The translations under genes and the position numbers were made by a program. Below, in pieces: positions 1 through 14,100 of a stretch of DNA of 64,000 nt (the stretch's first letter is position 1; every line of letters begins with the position of its first letter). This DNA comes from Casuarius casuarius (Eukaryota; Chordata; Aves; Casuariiformes; Casuariidae): contig PTFA01000277.1 of NCBI GenBank assembly GCA_003342895.1, positions 186,001 through 250,000 of the forward strand, read 5' to 3'. Under the pieces are notes generated by a model. It had not been told where the DNA came from. It did not search any database and was given only the letters and a program-made list of their open reading frames with translations.

Positions 1-784
1 TAACTTTTGAACTTTGCACAGAGCTACCATTAGATACTTAAAACTCACTATTTAGCTTCTACTTCAAAGATCAGTGAGATCCCATCGCTACACCCAAGGT
101 ACAAAAAGCACTCTCCTGATTCACATTTCCAACTCAAATGCAACAAAGAAAAATACTCGTACAACACCTTATACAGAGGATGGACAAGCTGTGGGGCCTC
201 TCCCACACATGTTTGAGGCTAAGGGGCTCTAGAAGCCCCAAATCTGGACAGGGAAGTTTCGCAGTGCAGGATGTAGAGGACAGCCACTAGCTTCCTTTCT
301 AGGACACCTTTACAAATACCTCTTTAAAGAGCCTGCTGGCAGAGAAAGCAGAGTCACCGCACAAAGTGCTCCAGGTTTCTGACACGGCAACTGCCAGGCC
401 ATGAGGGAGAAACCTGCGTGCTGCAGGACAAGCGGCAACACGAGGATAAGCTAATGCATAAAAACTGCACCCAATTGCCCGGCATTTACGGCAAAGCATA
501 AAGCAGCACACGAAAGCAGGGACAGCCAGCACATGTTGGTGCAAGTGCTGCTGTAACTTAGCCATCCACTTGCAGCTTGGGCAGCAAAGGGTGAGACAGG
601 GCTTCCTTCCCCCATGCCCCTCCACTCAGAATATAAGGGGGACAGTGGAAAACTCTGCCTACGACCGTGACCTAGAGCTGCAAGAGGCCACACATCGCAG
701 GTTGACACAGCGCCACGTGTCACTAAGCACGTTCATTAGTGCAGAGAGCTAAGACAAGGGCTCTGCGGGCAGAAACGGCGCTAC
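1..784 (-). other. DDX21: DDX21 intron 2 (partial)
   Basis: This stretch lies downstream, on the minus strand, of the DDX21 exon at 785-1066 and runs off the window. A GT donor sits at 783-784. I looked for the next expected exon, which in this family encodes a motif like [10 protein letters not shown] before the helicase core, and did not find it, so it is probably beyond the left edge. Short open frames here on both strands look like nothing known and are read as chance. No repeat or RNA gene is recognised. Confidence 0.7.
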
Positions 785-1066
785 CTCTGCGTCGCTGTCA
801 CTGGGCGCGCTCTGGCCTTTCGGAGGGGCCCCGCCGTTGCTCAGGGCAGAAGCCGCCTTCGCCGCACGCTCCGCGCCGCTCTGGTCGCCCCCGGCCTCGC
901 CGCCGTGCTTCGCCTTGCTCTTTTTTGTCTTTTTGGGCTTAGGCGGCTCCAGCTCATCCTCGCCCAGGCCGCTCTCCTCCGGCTGCGGCTGCTCGTCCTC
1001 GGCCGCGCTGCGCCGCTTCAGCTTGCCGCGGCCCTTGAGCTTCTTCTCCTTGCTCTCCTCCTTCTC
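785..1066 (-). CDS. DDX21: DDX21 exon 2, lysine-rich N-terminal segment (partial gene)
   Basis: A 94-codon exon on the minus strand. It is bounded by an acceptor (CAG before 1066) and a donor (GTAGCG after 785) and starts and ends in phase 0. The peptide is highly charged, with Lys/Glu runs (KEKKLKGRGKLKRR), the segment EPPKPKKTKKSKAK, and an acidic end SDSDAE. That order (basic tail, PKPKK box, acidic end before the helicase core) is the N-terminal architecture of DDX21, a nucleolar DEAD-box helicase acting in rRNA transcription and processing. It is immediately downstream of, and in tandem with, the DDX50 gene, which is the conserved order. Exon 2 of the DDX50 gene has the same phase and a parallel peptide, supporting tandem paralogues. 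Exon 1 is not seen and probably falls in the adjacent gap; later exons are off the window. Identity rests on composition plus synteny, not on a helicase motif. Confidence 0.75.
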
Positions 1067-1114
1067 CTGCGGGACACAGCGGCGGTCACGCGGGCACCGC
1101 ACCCCCCCCCCCCC

Positions 1115-1714
1115 NNNNNNNNNNNNNNNNNNNNNNNNNNNNNNNNNNNNNNNNNNNNNNNNNNNNNNNNNNNNNNNNNNNNNNNNNNNNNNNNNNNNNN
1201 NNNNNNNNNNNNNNNNNNNNNNNNNNNNNNNNNNNNNNNNNNNNNNNNNNNNNNNNNNNNNNNNNNNNNNNNNNNNNNNNNNNNNNNNNNNNNNNNNNNN
1301 NNNNNNNNNNNNNNNNNNNNNNNNNNNNNNNNNNNNNNNNNNNNNNNNNNNNNNNNNNNNNNNNNNNNNNNNNNNNNNNNNNNNNNNNNNNNNNNNNNNN
1401 NNNNNNNNNNNNNNNNNNNNNNNNNNNNNNNNNNNNNNNNNNNNNNNNNNNNNNNNNNNNNNNNNNNNNNNNNNNNNNNNNNNNNNNNNNNNNNNNNNNN
1501 NNNNNNNNNNNNNNNNNNNNNNNNNNNNNNNNNNNNNNNNNNNNNNNNNNNNNNNNNNNNNNNNNNNNNNNNNNNNNNNNNNNNNNNNNNNNNNNNNNNN
1601 NNNNNNNNNNNNNNNNNNNNNNNNNNNNNNNNNNNNNNNNNNNNNNNNNNNNNNNNNNNNNNNNNNNNNNNNNNNNNNNNNNNNNNNNNNNNNNNNNNNN
1701 NNNNNNNNNNNNNN
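1115..1714. other. Assembly gap (600 N) over the DDX21 5' end
   Basis: Exactly 600 N, preceded by a 13-C run (1102-1114) and followed by very GC-rich sequence (1715-1790). The round length suggests an estimated size. DDX21 exon 1, its 5' UTR and its CpG-island promoter must lie in or beside this gap, because 1715-1800 shows no convincing ATG exon and the DDX50 polyadenylation signal begins at 1819. Open frames drawn across the N run are artefacts. Confidence 0.95.
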
Positions 1715-1818
1715 CGCCCGCCCCGCCGCCCCCGAGCCGCTGCGCGCCCCGCACGTGCTCTCCTCAGGCGCCGCTCCCACAACCCTTCTGAGACACCACT
1801 GAACTTGTAAAATAATAC

Positions 1819-1824
1819 TTTATT
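1819..1824 (-). terminator. DDX50: DDX50 polyadenylation signal AATAAA
   Basis: The minus strand reads AATAAA here, about 355 nt downstream of the DDX50 stop codon (2178-2180). No earlier candidate in the 3' UTR is as good. Cleavage would fall near 1795-1808. The signal lies only about 100 bp upstream of the gap that holds the DDX21 promoter, so termination of DDX50 and initiation of DDX21 are almost contiguous. Confidence 0.65.
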
Positions 1825-2177
1825 TTTTTCTTTTTTTGGAAAATGTACAGGGATCAACCGGCAGTTAAGGTCTATACATTATACAGTGAGCCAGGCTACG
1901 GGTTTGAATGCAACAGCCATATTCTGCAGTAAGGGTTTCACACACAGCTGAGATGACGATAGGAGAAAGAAGGGAACCTTGCTCTGCTTTTTTTTTCTCC
2001 TTTTTGCTTTTTTTGAAGTGAACAGGATCTTACTTATGACCAAAGTAGTACTGAAGAAAAAAAAAAAAAGTCTGAGTGACAGATTTTTTTCAAAGTGGTA
2101 CAAACATACAGGAACAGCCTAGTTGAATGTGGTATAAAATACTTCAGTCCCATTTTTCTACTCCCGCACTGCTGAAG

Positions 2178-5100
2178 TTAGCGATCAAACGCTCTGTCAA
2201 AACTTCGTTTCTGGCCTCTGCTTCTGAACCTGTTTCTACCCGAACTACCGCGCCTGCCGTTCCTGGAGCTCGAGAAGCTCCTGCCACTTCCTCCTCCTCC
2301 TCGCTGCGATTCTAACAGCTCAGGCAACTCAGTTGCCACACACAGACGCCACTGTTTTGAATCTTCCCATCTTCCCTGTTAAAACAAAGTCACACGTATC
2401 ACGTTAAATTCTAGGAATACAAATATAGTGTATCTCAATTATTAAATTGGCTCGGCTGAACAACCAAGGAAAAATTGTGAGCAAATGCAGGGTATTTAAG
2501 TTTCTAACTAAACCAGTCAACACAGGTTTCAAGATTTTAAGAATAAAAGCTGCAGGTGTCTAAGGGCACATGCCGTTGTGCAAAACACAAGCCTGTGACA
2601 CTGGGGAAGACTGAGCACCCTGTGTAACAGCAGCTCTCACACCAAGAGCACCAGGCCCCTGTGAGGGCAGTGGTCATCCAACCCAAATGCAAACCCAAAC
2701 CGATACTGTAAAACTGAACTGAAGCTCACCTTACAGATTTACAGAGCAGCCTCATCAATAAACTCTTTCCACACTTTTCCATTGACAGGAGTGCAGCTAG
2801 AGTTCCTACTGATCCTCCAACAGCCCACCTCACCCACCCCTCGATTAACCTCCAATCCAGAACAAAAAATTGTTTCAGGAGTGAACAAATGCTGGGACAT
2901 GAGGGTACAGAGATGCGCTAAGGGAATAATACCTGAAGGAAAAATTGGAAGTCTAAGGAATTTTGGCATATAAATACTAATTCTGCCAAAGGAAAAATCT
3001 GATTTGGAATTCACTTTTCTGTGAAGGGAATTCTGGGAGAAAAGAATGGCAACATGGAGAAAGGGCGTCTTAAGTGTAACGAAACACGTCTACAAAAATC
3101 AATCCCGCAGCAGTAACAGGGATGGGGAGTTCACACCACCACTATTCTCAGTGGAAAGTCTCAAGCGACGCGTTTTTGGAGACTGGGGGAATATTTTAAG
3201 AAACGATCAGTTTATGCTTGTTCTGATCTTCTGTTCATTTGGCATCCCGTTCAGCCACTATAAAAATCAGGATACAGGCTAGATAAAATCTTCATCCTGA
3301 CCCAGTCAAGCCAGTTTCATCTAGTCGGCTGTAACCAGAAACTTAAGTACATACCTCTATTTCCTTTTGGTCTGCTGCAGGAATATCAAAGCACACACCC
3401 TAAAATGAGAGAATAATTTTAATTGATTCAAATCTCCCCTTTCTGATTGATTACAACTAGGAAAGGAAAACACAACAGAAGCTAGAAACCTATGCACTAA
3501 AAGTTCTACATTTCAAACTGATGAGTGATTAGCGGTAAGTCAAAGACATAACATACTTTGAAATCTTTGTACAGAGTTTCATCAGTGTCTCACAAAACAT
3601 TGATACTTGCACTTCCTTATTGTTTTCTCAAATACATATGTGTTTTTTTCCTTACTCTGCATAGACAGCACTTCCAATTTGTATTTCCTTGCTCTTTAAC
3701 AAGCTTATAATTCTTTCCATCTTGAACTGTGGTCCACTGGCTTGTGCATTACTGATTGTGTAAATTCTTTCAAATCAGAAGTTTGGATACAGAGAATTGC
3801 AACTCTGTGGTATGGAAAACTGTCTGGAGTGTTCCCCACATCAAATATAGAAAAATGCTTTGAACAGAGACAGAAGCAAGGGCAATAAGAGAAGTCTTAT
3901 CAGTGAAGCCAATATCAAATAGCAGGTGAGAAGGACACACTTTAAAAAGAAACTTTAGAGACATGAAAATAGTAAAATGGTTCACTGGCATAAAGAATGT
4001 CCTTTAAGTCAAATTTAAAATCAGAAATGTCTTGACAAGAAACCTGGTAGACTACATATGAAATTCATGAAGTGAGATGTGTAAGTCAACTTTTACAAAA
4101 GCGGAATGCAAAAGAGTATACTCAAGGCACCTAAGTCAAGATTTTAAGAAACATCTTAAAACTGCTGTTTAAAACATTGCCAATCATACAACTTTGTTCT
4201 AAGGTGAGAAAGAAGCCTTAGAATATATGTATTCATAACGTACGCGCACACCTGCTGCCTGCAAGGAAATGGAAGGTTTGTTTTATAATCTGCTTGTTCC
4301 TTTTAAATTATTTTAAATATAGTAAATAATATTGCAACATTGTGAGAAAGTAAACTGCAAGACTTCATAGGAAAGGAAGGTGACTTTATTAAAAAAAAAA
4401 AAAAAAAAGAAAAAGAAAAAAGAACAAAACCCCCCACAAAAACACTAATTTCACTCACAATCTCATATCCAAGTATCAAGATGCATCCAAGCAGTCTGTC
4501 TAGTGTTCAGGCACCAAGATGCATGCACCCATTTGGTCTGACCAGAATTCCTTGCCATGCTGTTTTGGAAGTATCTTTTGTATCTTTTAGGAGCTGACAG
4601 TGATTATGAACTTGTTTATCTCCACTCTATCCCATCTCTCCAAGTCATTAGGACCACCCTTCTCCTTCCTTAGCTGGATGTCTTAAGGCTCCAATGTTCA
4701 TCTTCCCACGTCATTCCTTAATGGCTAGAGTCTGCGGTCCTTTGTTTTAGCCGAGGTGTAGGCTGCCCCCTGTTTCAGGATCTCTTATTTTTCCAGATTT
4801 GTGTGCATATGTGGTATTGCATGTAGATGTGCTGCACTTTTGATGATTTGCTAATCTAGGTGCCATCAACACTCATCCTTCTTTCATCTCCCTCCTTTTG
4901 GTACTTCCAAAACCCTTACATTCAACCTCCAATCATACCAGTCTTAACACTTCTATTACAAATCTCTACATGAAAGTTCATTCAACATCTGTCTCTGAAG
5001 TGTTCTCACGACATGTCTTCAAACAGTTTTGAGGTCTTTTTAGTTTGTCTATTGCCCTCTCCCCACCCCAACAGTAATTGGGGGGGGGGGGGGGGAGAAA

Positions 5101-8100
5101 TACAAGTTGACTAGTTATCATTTAGCAAGTGTTTATGTAGAGCTCTGTAACAGAAACTTTAACATAGATATGAACGAAAATGTAGGGGTGCATGAAAGCA
5201 CCAGAAAAATAATAGGACAAGAAGAGATAAAAGAATGGCACGTGTTGACAGCACCTAAATGAGTAAGTCATGAAGATCATAGTATCTCTCTGTGCAGCTT
5301 CTCAACACACCCAGATCAAGAAAACAAAAACTACACCCAGAAAAGCAGAAAGAGCGAACAAATCAGCAATATTGTCTAATAACTCACAAAAGTAGAACAT
5401 AATGAAAAGGCAAAAGATCACTGTCAACTCCTTAAGGGTACAAAAGGCACAGTACATGTTTGCTAAAGAATCTAGGAGACATGCTGAGGACTCAACAGGC
5501 AGCATCCCTTTGTCCTCTGTCACCACAAATAACCCTGGACTGTTTGATCATGCATGTTCTCATCCTTGTGAAAATGTATGTGAAGTCCAAGAGAAAAGAG
5601 TGAATTAGTTTTGTTAAAATAACTGTCTCACATTGAGTTTTGCTACAGTGGCTGTAACAATGTCATCTACACAGACCAAAAATAATTTTCTGATCTTTCA
5701 GTTTTAGGTGGCAGAAATGATGGACATGCTTTATCAGAACCGACGGTGTCTTAACAAATCCTGTTCTACATCTAACCATAAAGGTACAGCGTAAACAGTT
5801 CACGCCTTTTACCCATATAGTTAGCCCTACAGAGACTTTCACAGTTACAGTGCATTGTACTACCTCCTTAACATGTCAGTAGAGCAGAGCCCTACATTCC
5901 TGAGATGACCACTAATAAGATAGATTAGGCCCATCCTTCTGCGAGAAAATCATGCTCTTGTCAACAGGGCTTTGAACGGGAAAAAACAGACCACAAATAT
6001 CTCTCCTGATATTTGCTGAGAAAAGGCTACAACAAGAGCGTACAGCAGCAAAGACACAAAAAAGCTTACCATTCTTCCCTTGATGAAACACATTCTGTTC
6101 ACCTTCCTATCAATATCATCACCCAACTGCTCTCGCAAACTTCGCCAAGCGTAGCTCATATTGTTTATTTCTTCAGAGCAGCGTAGTATCATTGTAACAA
6201 ATCCCTAAAGAGTAAGAATTTTTTTTTACATTTCATTCAGTCAGAGCTTCAATGCATCCATCAGACATGAGAAACCTGCTTATTCAAGGGTTATAAACCA
6301 AGTCTTTAAAATGGCTACTGTTATAGCAGTGATAAATACACTTGTTCTCCCATATTTCTGCTTTTAACTAAAACAGGAGTTCTTTGTAGCTTAACTGCAG
6401 TTCCCATAAACAAAACCATAAGAAGATAAATAATTATATATTTAAACAAAGTAGAGTTTTTGGTTTTGTTTTCAAATTCCAGACAAACGTTAAGCTAAAC
6501 ACACTTACAGCATCTGAGTTGAGCAGGGAGCGCTGTTCAATGGAAGTAGCGCCTGAAATATGGGCTAGCGCTGCAGCCAGGGCATTAACTGGCCCCTTCT
6601 CTTGTATTAGCCACCGAGCAGATTCTTTGAAATACTCAATAGCAGTTTGAGGAACAGAATCCAGACACCTAAGTATTTAAAGCAAAAAGACTGCTAGGTA
6701 AGGAGAAAAATTTACGCAGTGGTATTTAGTAGAGTCTGGAACAGAAGAAAAAACAGCAATCTAAGACTTTAATAGAGATCAGTTATCGACTGATATCACC
6801 ACTCTTACAGAGAGATGGCAATAAGCAATTCAAACAGCCATTTTGAATTAGAAAGATAGGAAGATATGATAGGGCTCAAGTCACTCAACATACCTGATGG
6901 CATCTTTGCTGGAAGCTTTTATTATATCTGTAGCAGTAGGAACACCAACACGCTTAAATGTAATGCCCTGAAATTTATAGTGAAATGCAGATGAAAGTTA
7001 CAGACCATAAATAACAGTTCTGAAAGAAATATTGTTGGTTTCCAATGAAACAAGCATTTAAACCTTACATTTGGCTTGTGCTTTTCACCTTTTAACTCCC
7101 TACCTTTGCTAGTGAAAATTACAAGGTTAAGCTCACAGGAACATCAGTAACATTTAAAAGCATTTAGTATACATAGGTCAGTTTAAATGATCCAGTAGCC
7201 TTAAACTCAAATGAATAGGAACCATGTTGATTTTTCCAGAAAAAAAGGCCTATTATACTCTACACAAAATTGTAAATCCAAGTAAATCAGATTAAAGTAC
7301 ACGTCACACAACCTTTCTAAATCCAAGTCTCCTGAATTTTACATTCCAAAGACCAAACCATCTCATCCCAACTGAATGCTTAATCAGTGAGAAAGCTATC
7401 ATATAGGACAGCACAAAGAGTATAAATCAGAGTAAGTTCTCAATAAAGCTACAAATATGCAGATCACTGATCACAGGATAAGCCAGGGTGATCAGTAAAC
7501 TGCAGTCCAGCTAGCTTCTTTTTCATTTCCACAGGTACAATCTTGCTGGCATTTGCTGAGAAAGTGTGGGTATGAGAATCAGTAGTGTGCTGCCTGCTCC
7601 ACACTAATTACTATGTACCCAAACTCTCCAAGATGAATTGAACCTCAAGTGGATGCTTTATAAGGTATATTCCATAATGAAACTGTTGAACAAAATAAGA
7701 CATGAAGATTTTATACGCTACCCTATCTCATTACATTTGAGTGCCCATGACTAGAAGAAAACTGTACTTTACCGCTTTTTGCTCCACGTATCTTAATTGA
7801 TTTTCTTCCTTTCGCTGATAAAAACAGATACAGATCCCAGTTCGGCCAGCTCGACCTGTGCGTCCAGAACGATGGATGTAGGACTCCACATCCTTCAAAA
7901 TAAATAACCTTATGCCTTATCCAATTATATTGGTTCATTCAAAGTTAGGCTTATAACTTAATAGAAGCTGTTCTAGTTAAGCCCAAACAATGCTAAATAA
8001 TTGCATCTGAGAAGTCAGAGACAGTGGCTTTTTTAAAGTCAGAAGAGTAAGCTTTTCCATAACCCTCTAAAAAGCATGGTTTGAAAGCCAGAATCATGAG

Positions 8101-11100
8101 TATGGGCCAACTAAGCCTTGTTCTGGCATCACCACAGGGAACCTGAGAAAACTTTTGAGCGTGTATACCTCTACACAAGGCCACTCATGGCTCCTGCATG
8201 TCAATGTGAGCAACGTGGTTTCTGAGACATTATTAGTGAATTCACTGAAACTTCAGCCAATGTTCTCACTGTTGAGGTCTCCTCCTCACACATGCCCCTA
8301 CTTAGTGAGTCATTCTTGCAAGACGTATCTAGCCTTTCTCTCCCCCTCCGCCCCCCCACTTCCAGACTTGCAATCACCATATATGGCCTTGAAGGGAGAT
8401 GCTTTAGACAGCCTTGAAGGCAGATGCTTTAGACAGCCTTGAAGGCCAACCAAAATCTTTTGATATTATCTGTGAAAAGTATTATCTGAAGATGTTTTAA
8501 AAAGACCGTCTTCAAATGGACTATGGACTGATGCACTCTTAAGGTATCAGCTAAGAAGCTACATCTGTATATTGGCATATTTCTTATTATTAAATGCAAT
8601 GCTGATAAACTCTATGTGGTGAAGACCATTGCTTGGTAGCATTTGCTATTTGAAAACAAGACTATAATTTATACTACAAAACACCCAACCTACCCATCTC
8701 CTACCTTTGGTGGCGAACCTTGCACAACCAGGTCAACTTCAGGGATATCCAAACCACGGGCAGCTACATTCGTTGCAACCAGAACTTTAAATGCACCATT
8801 TCTAAAACCTTTCAGTGTTATCTCCCTTTGCTTTTGAGGAATGTCACCATGCAATGACTGGCAATCCTGAAAAACAGTATTATTACAGGACTGTACCAAA
8901 ATCCATAGTAACACTCCATTTTGCGGTTACTTCTGGCTACAATATCATGGTATACAACAGCTATCGTATGGCAAGATACAAAAGAACTGAATTATCAGAA
9001 TTTATATTTCAGGTGTCTTGCAGTGTTCACTCAGTGCTTCTTATTCATATAACTCAAAGACCTTTAACAATGTAAGGAAAGCAGAATATCACAGGCCACA
9101 GTAATTAGAGACAGATAACATCCATGCCCCAACTTTCAGTCCATGCCCTCTGTAAGGCTGAGGTTGTTTCCAAATAGGCATCTCTGACAGAATGTCCTCA
9201 GGCCTTCACAATATTCAATTTTACACCTTTTCCAAAATAGTGTTACCTCTTACTCCCCCTTCATATAATCAGTTTCCTCTCTACCAATTAAAGGGCAAAA
9301 GCAGAAGGGGTCTTCAAAAAAAAAAAATTAGTTTCAAAGATTGTTTTTCTAAATCCAAATATTCTGCAAGTCCTTCCGTATCACAGCAATCACACAGACA
9401 AAGACCAAAACATACAAATTAAAATCACTTTTTCTCCACTTCATATTTGACAATATTTTACCTATAGTTTGTTTCCATGCTTTTCAGATGTAAACAGAGT
9501 GATTTAAAAAATACTAACATGATGTTAGGATCACTACAGAGTTCAAAAAACTCATTTTCAGGCAGTTTTAGATTAATGTCACATGAGAAAGGGAATAGGC
9601 ATATATTCTGTTAGCAAGCATTAAAACGCTAAATCAGAAACGTCTAAGTAATTTCCTTCTCTTACCTGCCAAGATCAGAGTTCTGCATTGCCTATGCAAG
9701 ATTTGACATCACTAACGCCACCAGTAACACAGGATAAGGCTCCACGCTCAGGTTTAGCTGTTAGTGAGGTCATCTAGGAGTGCAGGAGAAACACTCCTGA
9801 ACACAGTTGTGGCAGATGAAAAAGCTTCTCCTTCCCCTAGAAACACAATGCTACACTTCTTTCTAGATGTAAGATAACCCATCTCCTCCGTGAAAACACA
9901 TACAAAAGAAGAAGTTGCTGTGATATCACCACCATAAAGGAGGACACAGCATCAGTGTCGCAACACATCTTAGACATTGCCACACCACTACATCAACTAG
10001 TTATCTTCTACCAGGGTTAAAAACACTGTAGCAAAAATCTCAGGCATAAACTAAAGGCCATTCGCAAGAGTTGAGAGACCAAATTATTTCTATGTATACA
10101 CCTTTAAACTCTTCCTAAAAGCTAATAAGCATCTTAACCAAACACAGATATAGCCCAAAACCATTAATGTCAGCCTTGCAACTCTGTAACTGCTATTCTA
10201 CTACCAAGAGCTGTTATCCTAGTAGCTCTCAAATCTTGTTACCATATTTTAACCCAAGAGAGAGCGCTTTCTGAAGGATAAACTAATTTGCAACTGTTTC
10301 ATTTAATGTCAATGAGACCTTCTCCTCTTAAAAAAGCGGGGGGGGGGGGGGCGAGAGAAAAAAGAAAAGAAAGAAATCCTGTATAGCCCAGTATCTATTA
10401 GTGCAGCCCAGTCTTGAAGACTATAATGCTATAAACTCAACCAGTTTAGGGGTTTTTTTGGCATTTAAAAGTTTTGAAACCATCAGACTACCTGCAAAAA
10501 CATACCTTATCCACTTTGAAAGTCACTCTTTCAAACTTCGCACAGGTCTGATATCAACATAGGGTTGATATATCTGTAACAGGTTTTGCTACCAATACAG
10601 AAGATAAAATACCTGTTTGATTGAAGCATTCAAAGCCAGCTCATTTGCCTCCTTTTTGGTCTCACAAAAGACAATGGTCCTCCCGTGGCTGCCACTGTAG
10701 ACTTGAATGACATCCCCAATAACGGCAGCTCTCTGAGACCAGTGGCACTCTATAGCCAAATGCTGTGGAAAAGAATTCCAGTGTTTAGCTTACATAAAAA
10801 CATAAGATTCTCTTTCGATACATTTGAAACTGTAAAATCCACAAATATTAAGGAGTTTTGGAGTTTCTTGAGGGACAAAACATGCTAACTCGCATTCCTG
10901 CAACTTGCAGAATCCATAATGCCCTTATGTCCACCATGATTAGCCTAACACTAAGCAACGTAACTACAGTAAGAGGGAAGAAAAGGTGGCCGCATATGGG
11001 TTACCTTTGTAAAGCAAGGAAAAAAACAGGAGATGACCTACTGTTTCTCCGGAGGACAGTCAAGAGTGCAGAATTTACCATATTTCTATTAACTACAGCT

Positions 11101-14100
11101 TTATGTCAGGTAAACTGATATATATGAGCACAGTGCCTTACAAGTTCTTTGCAAACTCAAGATTAACAGTCTTTCAATCCCACTGATACAATTGTGACAT
11201 GTACAAACGGTCAGTCAAAGTAACTGTTAAACAACATTTAAACAGAAACAAATACCTTACTTTATCGGGTAAAGAAAACTAAATCAGGCTTCTAACATAC
11301 ATGTATTGTATTCCTTGCTATGGTATTTACTGCATAGCAAGCAAAGGCCTAGTGAGAGGAAAAACGAAAAGTCTGAAAAAGCCTCCTGTATGCAGAATAC
11401 CAGAATTCAATGGTGATGTCAGTGGTAATTTAAGAGAGCCAGGTTAATGTTAATGTGTGCCTTTTGCTTGCAACTCTGAGATAAATTCAGATCTTGCTTT
11501 TTTCTGAAAGCAGAAACAACTAATAACTGAAGCACAGTGGGCTGAAAGTATATAGGGTTACTGGATGCTGTAAAAGGAGAAACAGATCCTAAACTTAACA
11601 ACAGACTGAATAGCTGTAATGTGTCCCATGCCTAAAAAATAATTGTCAAAGCAACTTTTTTGATAATATAGCTTGGGATGGGATGACCATTTCAGGCAGA
11701 AAGGAAAAGGGAAGACAACTGAAAATATTCCACATTACATAGGTTACTCACTTCTACTGTTGTAGCAGCCTTTTGAGTTCTTCTCCCAATAAGGTCAATC
11801 TGCTCATATTTAGACTTCATGTATTTCTTAGCTACATCATACACCCAATGTGGGCAAGTTGCAGAAAACAGTAGCGTCTGGGGATTGTCTTCAGAATCTT
11901 AAAACACAGAACAATGTTTCAATACCTTGGTTTCTTGCATGTTATAGAGGTATACTAGTTTGTCACAAAAAAGTTAAAAATATGAATCAAATCTCAGTAT
12001 CTAAAATATACAGTGAAATTCTACTTTTTAAATTTAATGTATTACCTACGTGGAGAAGAAAAAAAAAACCTCCCTAGAAAGTCAAACTATTTTCAAGTTT
12101 CAAAAAAAAGCTATGAGCAAAAATCCAGTCTGCTTTCAAGTAATGTAAAGGGCAAAAAGCTTCTAATTCCTTTCTACTGGAAGAGATCCAAGTACAACTT
12201 ATAGATAGGTGTCAAAGTTGTCTAAAAATCCTTAGTTACTGGATTTTAAGCTTCGCAAAGGTTCTATGAATGATTTCCAGTTCTGCAACATTTCCTCACA
12301 TATTACCTTCACAGCACATTTCTATTCAGCCTATTCTATTCTATAGCACATACTATTCAGTCTTTTCAAAATAAAGCCAGCTTGCAAGCTACAGAAAACA
12401 TACCTGGGTTTCAGTAGACTAATGATTACTAATATTCCTTACTATTTGTTTAAATATTGAGATTACCCTTCTTGTACGCAACTCGTAATATGTCCTCCAC
12501 TTGCTCAGCAAATCCCATGTCCAACATCTGGTCAACTTCATCAAGGACAACATGTTTCACCTTGCTAAGGTCCAGCTTGCCATTCTGAAGATGGTCTTTG
12601 ATTCGACCAGGTGTGCCAACCAAAATATCAATGCCACTTCTAATGAGATCAACTGATAAAAAGCAGGAAAGAAAAAAAGACAAGTTAGTAGAGAACTAGT
12701 GAGAATTCTGTACATTAGAAAGACTTGTTAACTGGGTAATAATGACACAACAGCTTCTTAAAACATATATCATAACAATCTTCCCCACAAACGGACATTA
12801 GAGCAAATGATGAAGAGGAGGAAATGAAGGGAAAAAATGGTGAAAATAGGTAGAAGCAATACTGCTCTTCCTCAAGGGGGTTGGAGGGAGGAACCACTCT
12901 TCCCCCATCTATCGCCCCATGATTTAAATTAAGCATCAAACTAGGAATTTGTTTTAACATACTTTGGAAAAAGTTAGTTCTTCTCAAATTGTCTGACTAC
13001 TTTAATAAGAAACTTTTTTTAAAAAAATATTTCTTCATTTGATTGTCTCAATTACTGAATCACCTCTTTCCTAAGTCCTGCATGAAAAAAAAAAAGTGAT
13101 CCCAACTGACTTACGACACATCATCTATTGTGACAAAAGACCTTATTCTCATTCCTACACTAATAAGCTCTTTGTATGACTATCAAGACAGTTAACTACA
13201 CAGTCAGAATACAGAACTTCTACAGCTTACACATCTTCTAAACATACAATCCCATTCTGATTAAAAAAAAAAAAAAAAAAAACCATACCCACCCACAGCT
13301 CTAAGACTTAATGTTTTTTAAAACAAAATATAAACGTTTACAAGAACCCAGATTGAATACTCTGTACACACACAGCACAATCTCTTTCACTTTGATTTAA
13401 AGTACATTAGTAGACAAAGAATACTAAGAATACAGGTGACAACTATACTTATTTTCCACCATAGAAAGACACATACTAAGGTACTGATTTCTCCATGAAT
13501 GCTCTCCAGTTCTTGAATGCAAGTGTGTTTGGAAAGAGCCAACTGCATTTCTTAAATACGTCAGCCAATCCATATTTCAATTATTGGTCAAAAGTGTCAC
13601 TTACTTTGTCCATTATATGGAGTTCCTCCATAAAAGCAAGCTACTGTGAGTTTTCTTGTGATGTCCTTGAAGTCTTTGGCAACCTGGTTTGCCAGCTCTC
13701 TCGTTGGAGCGAGAACTAATACCTAGATAGAAGGAAAACAATATAGAGAGATTCTCTCAGCATGACTTCTGCCAAGAAGCCACTAGACTTCAGTTTAGGT
13801 CTAAGCATTACACCATTCAAAAACAATTCAGGTTGAAATAAAGTTATCTAAGCAAAGATCAGGAAAAAGACATTGCTTAAGGTTCTTGGAACATCATTAA
13901 TCTCCCTCAGCACACATTCATTTAGGACAAGCTAATTTTTTTTTTTTAATGTGATATAGAGGAGGTACTTAAATCTTACCTAACTTTGGCTCTAGAATAT
14001 ATCAGCTATAAGAATTTTCTTCTAGGTGTGCATATGCTTTAGTTTAATAGTGACTGCAGATCTGGTAGCAGTGGCTCGACAAAAGGAACCTTAAAACACT

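Noticed and set aside
1715..1780. Possible DDX21 start at 1780 (minus), peptide beginning GAAPEESTCG
   Set aside because: The first codon is GTG, not ATG, and the peptide does not resemble a DDX21 N-terminus. More likely promoter or intergenic sequence.
749..1857. Several long open frames on both strands across 1115-1714
   Set aside because: They run through N, which cannot contain stops. Only 785-1066 on the minus strand has splice sites and family character.
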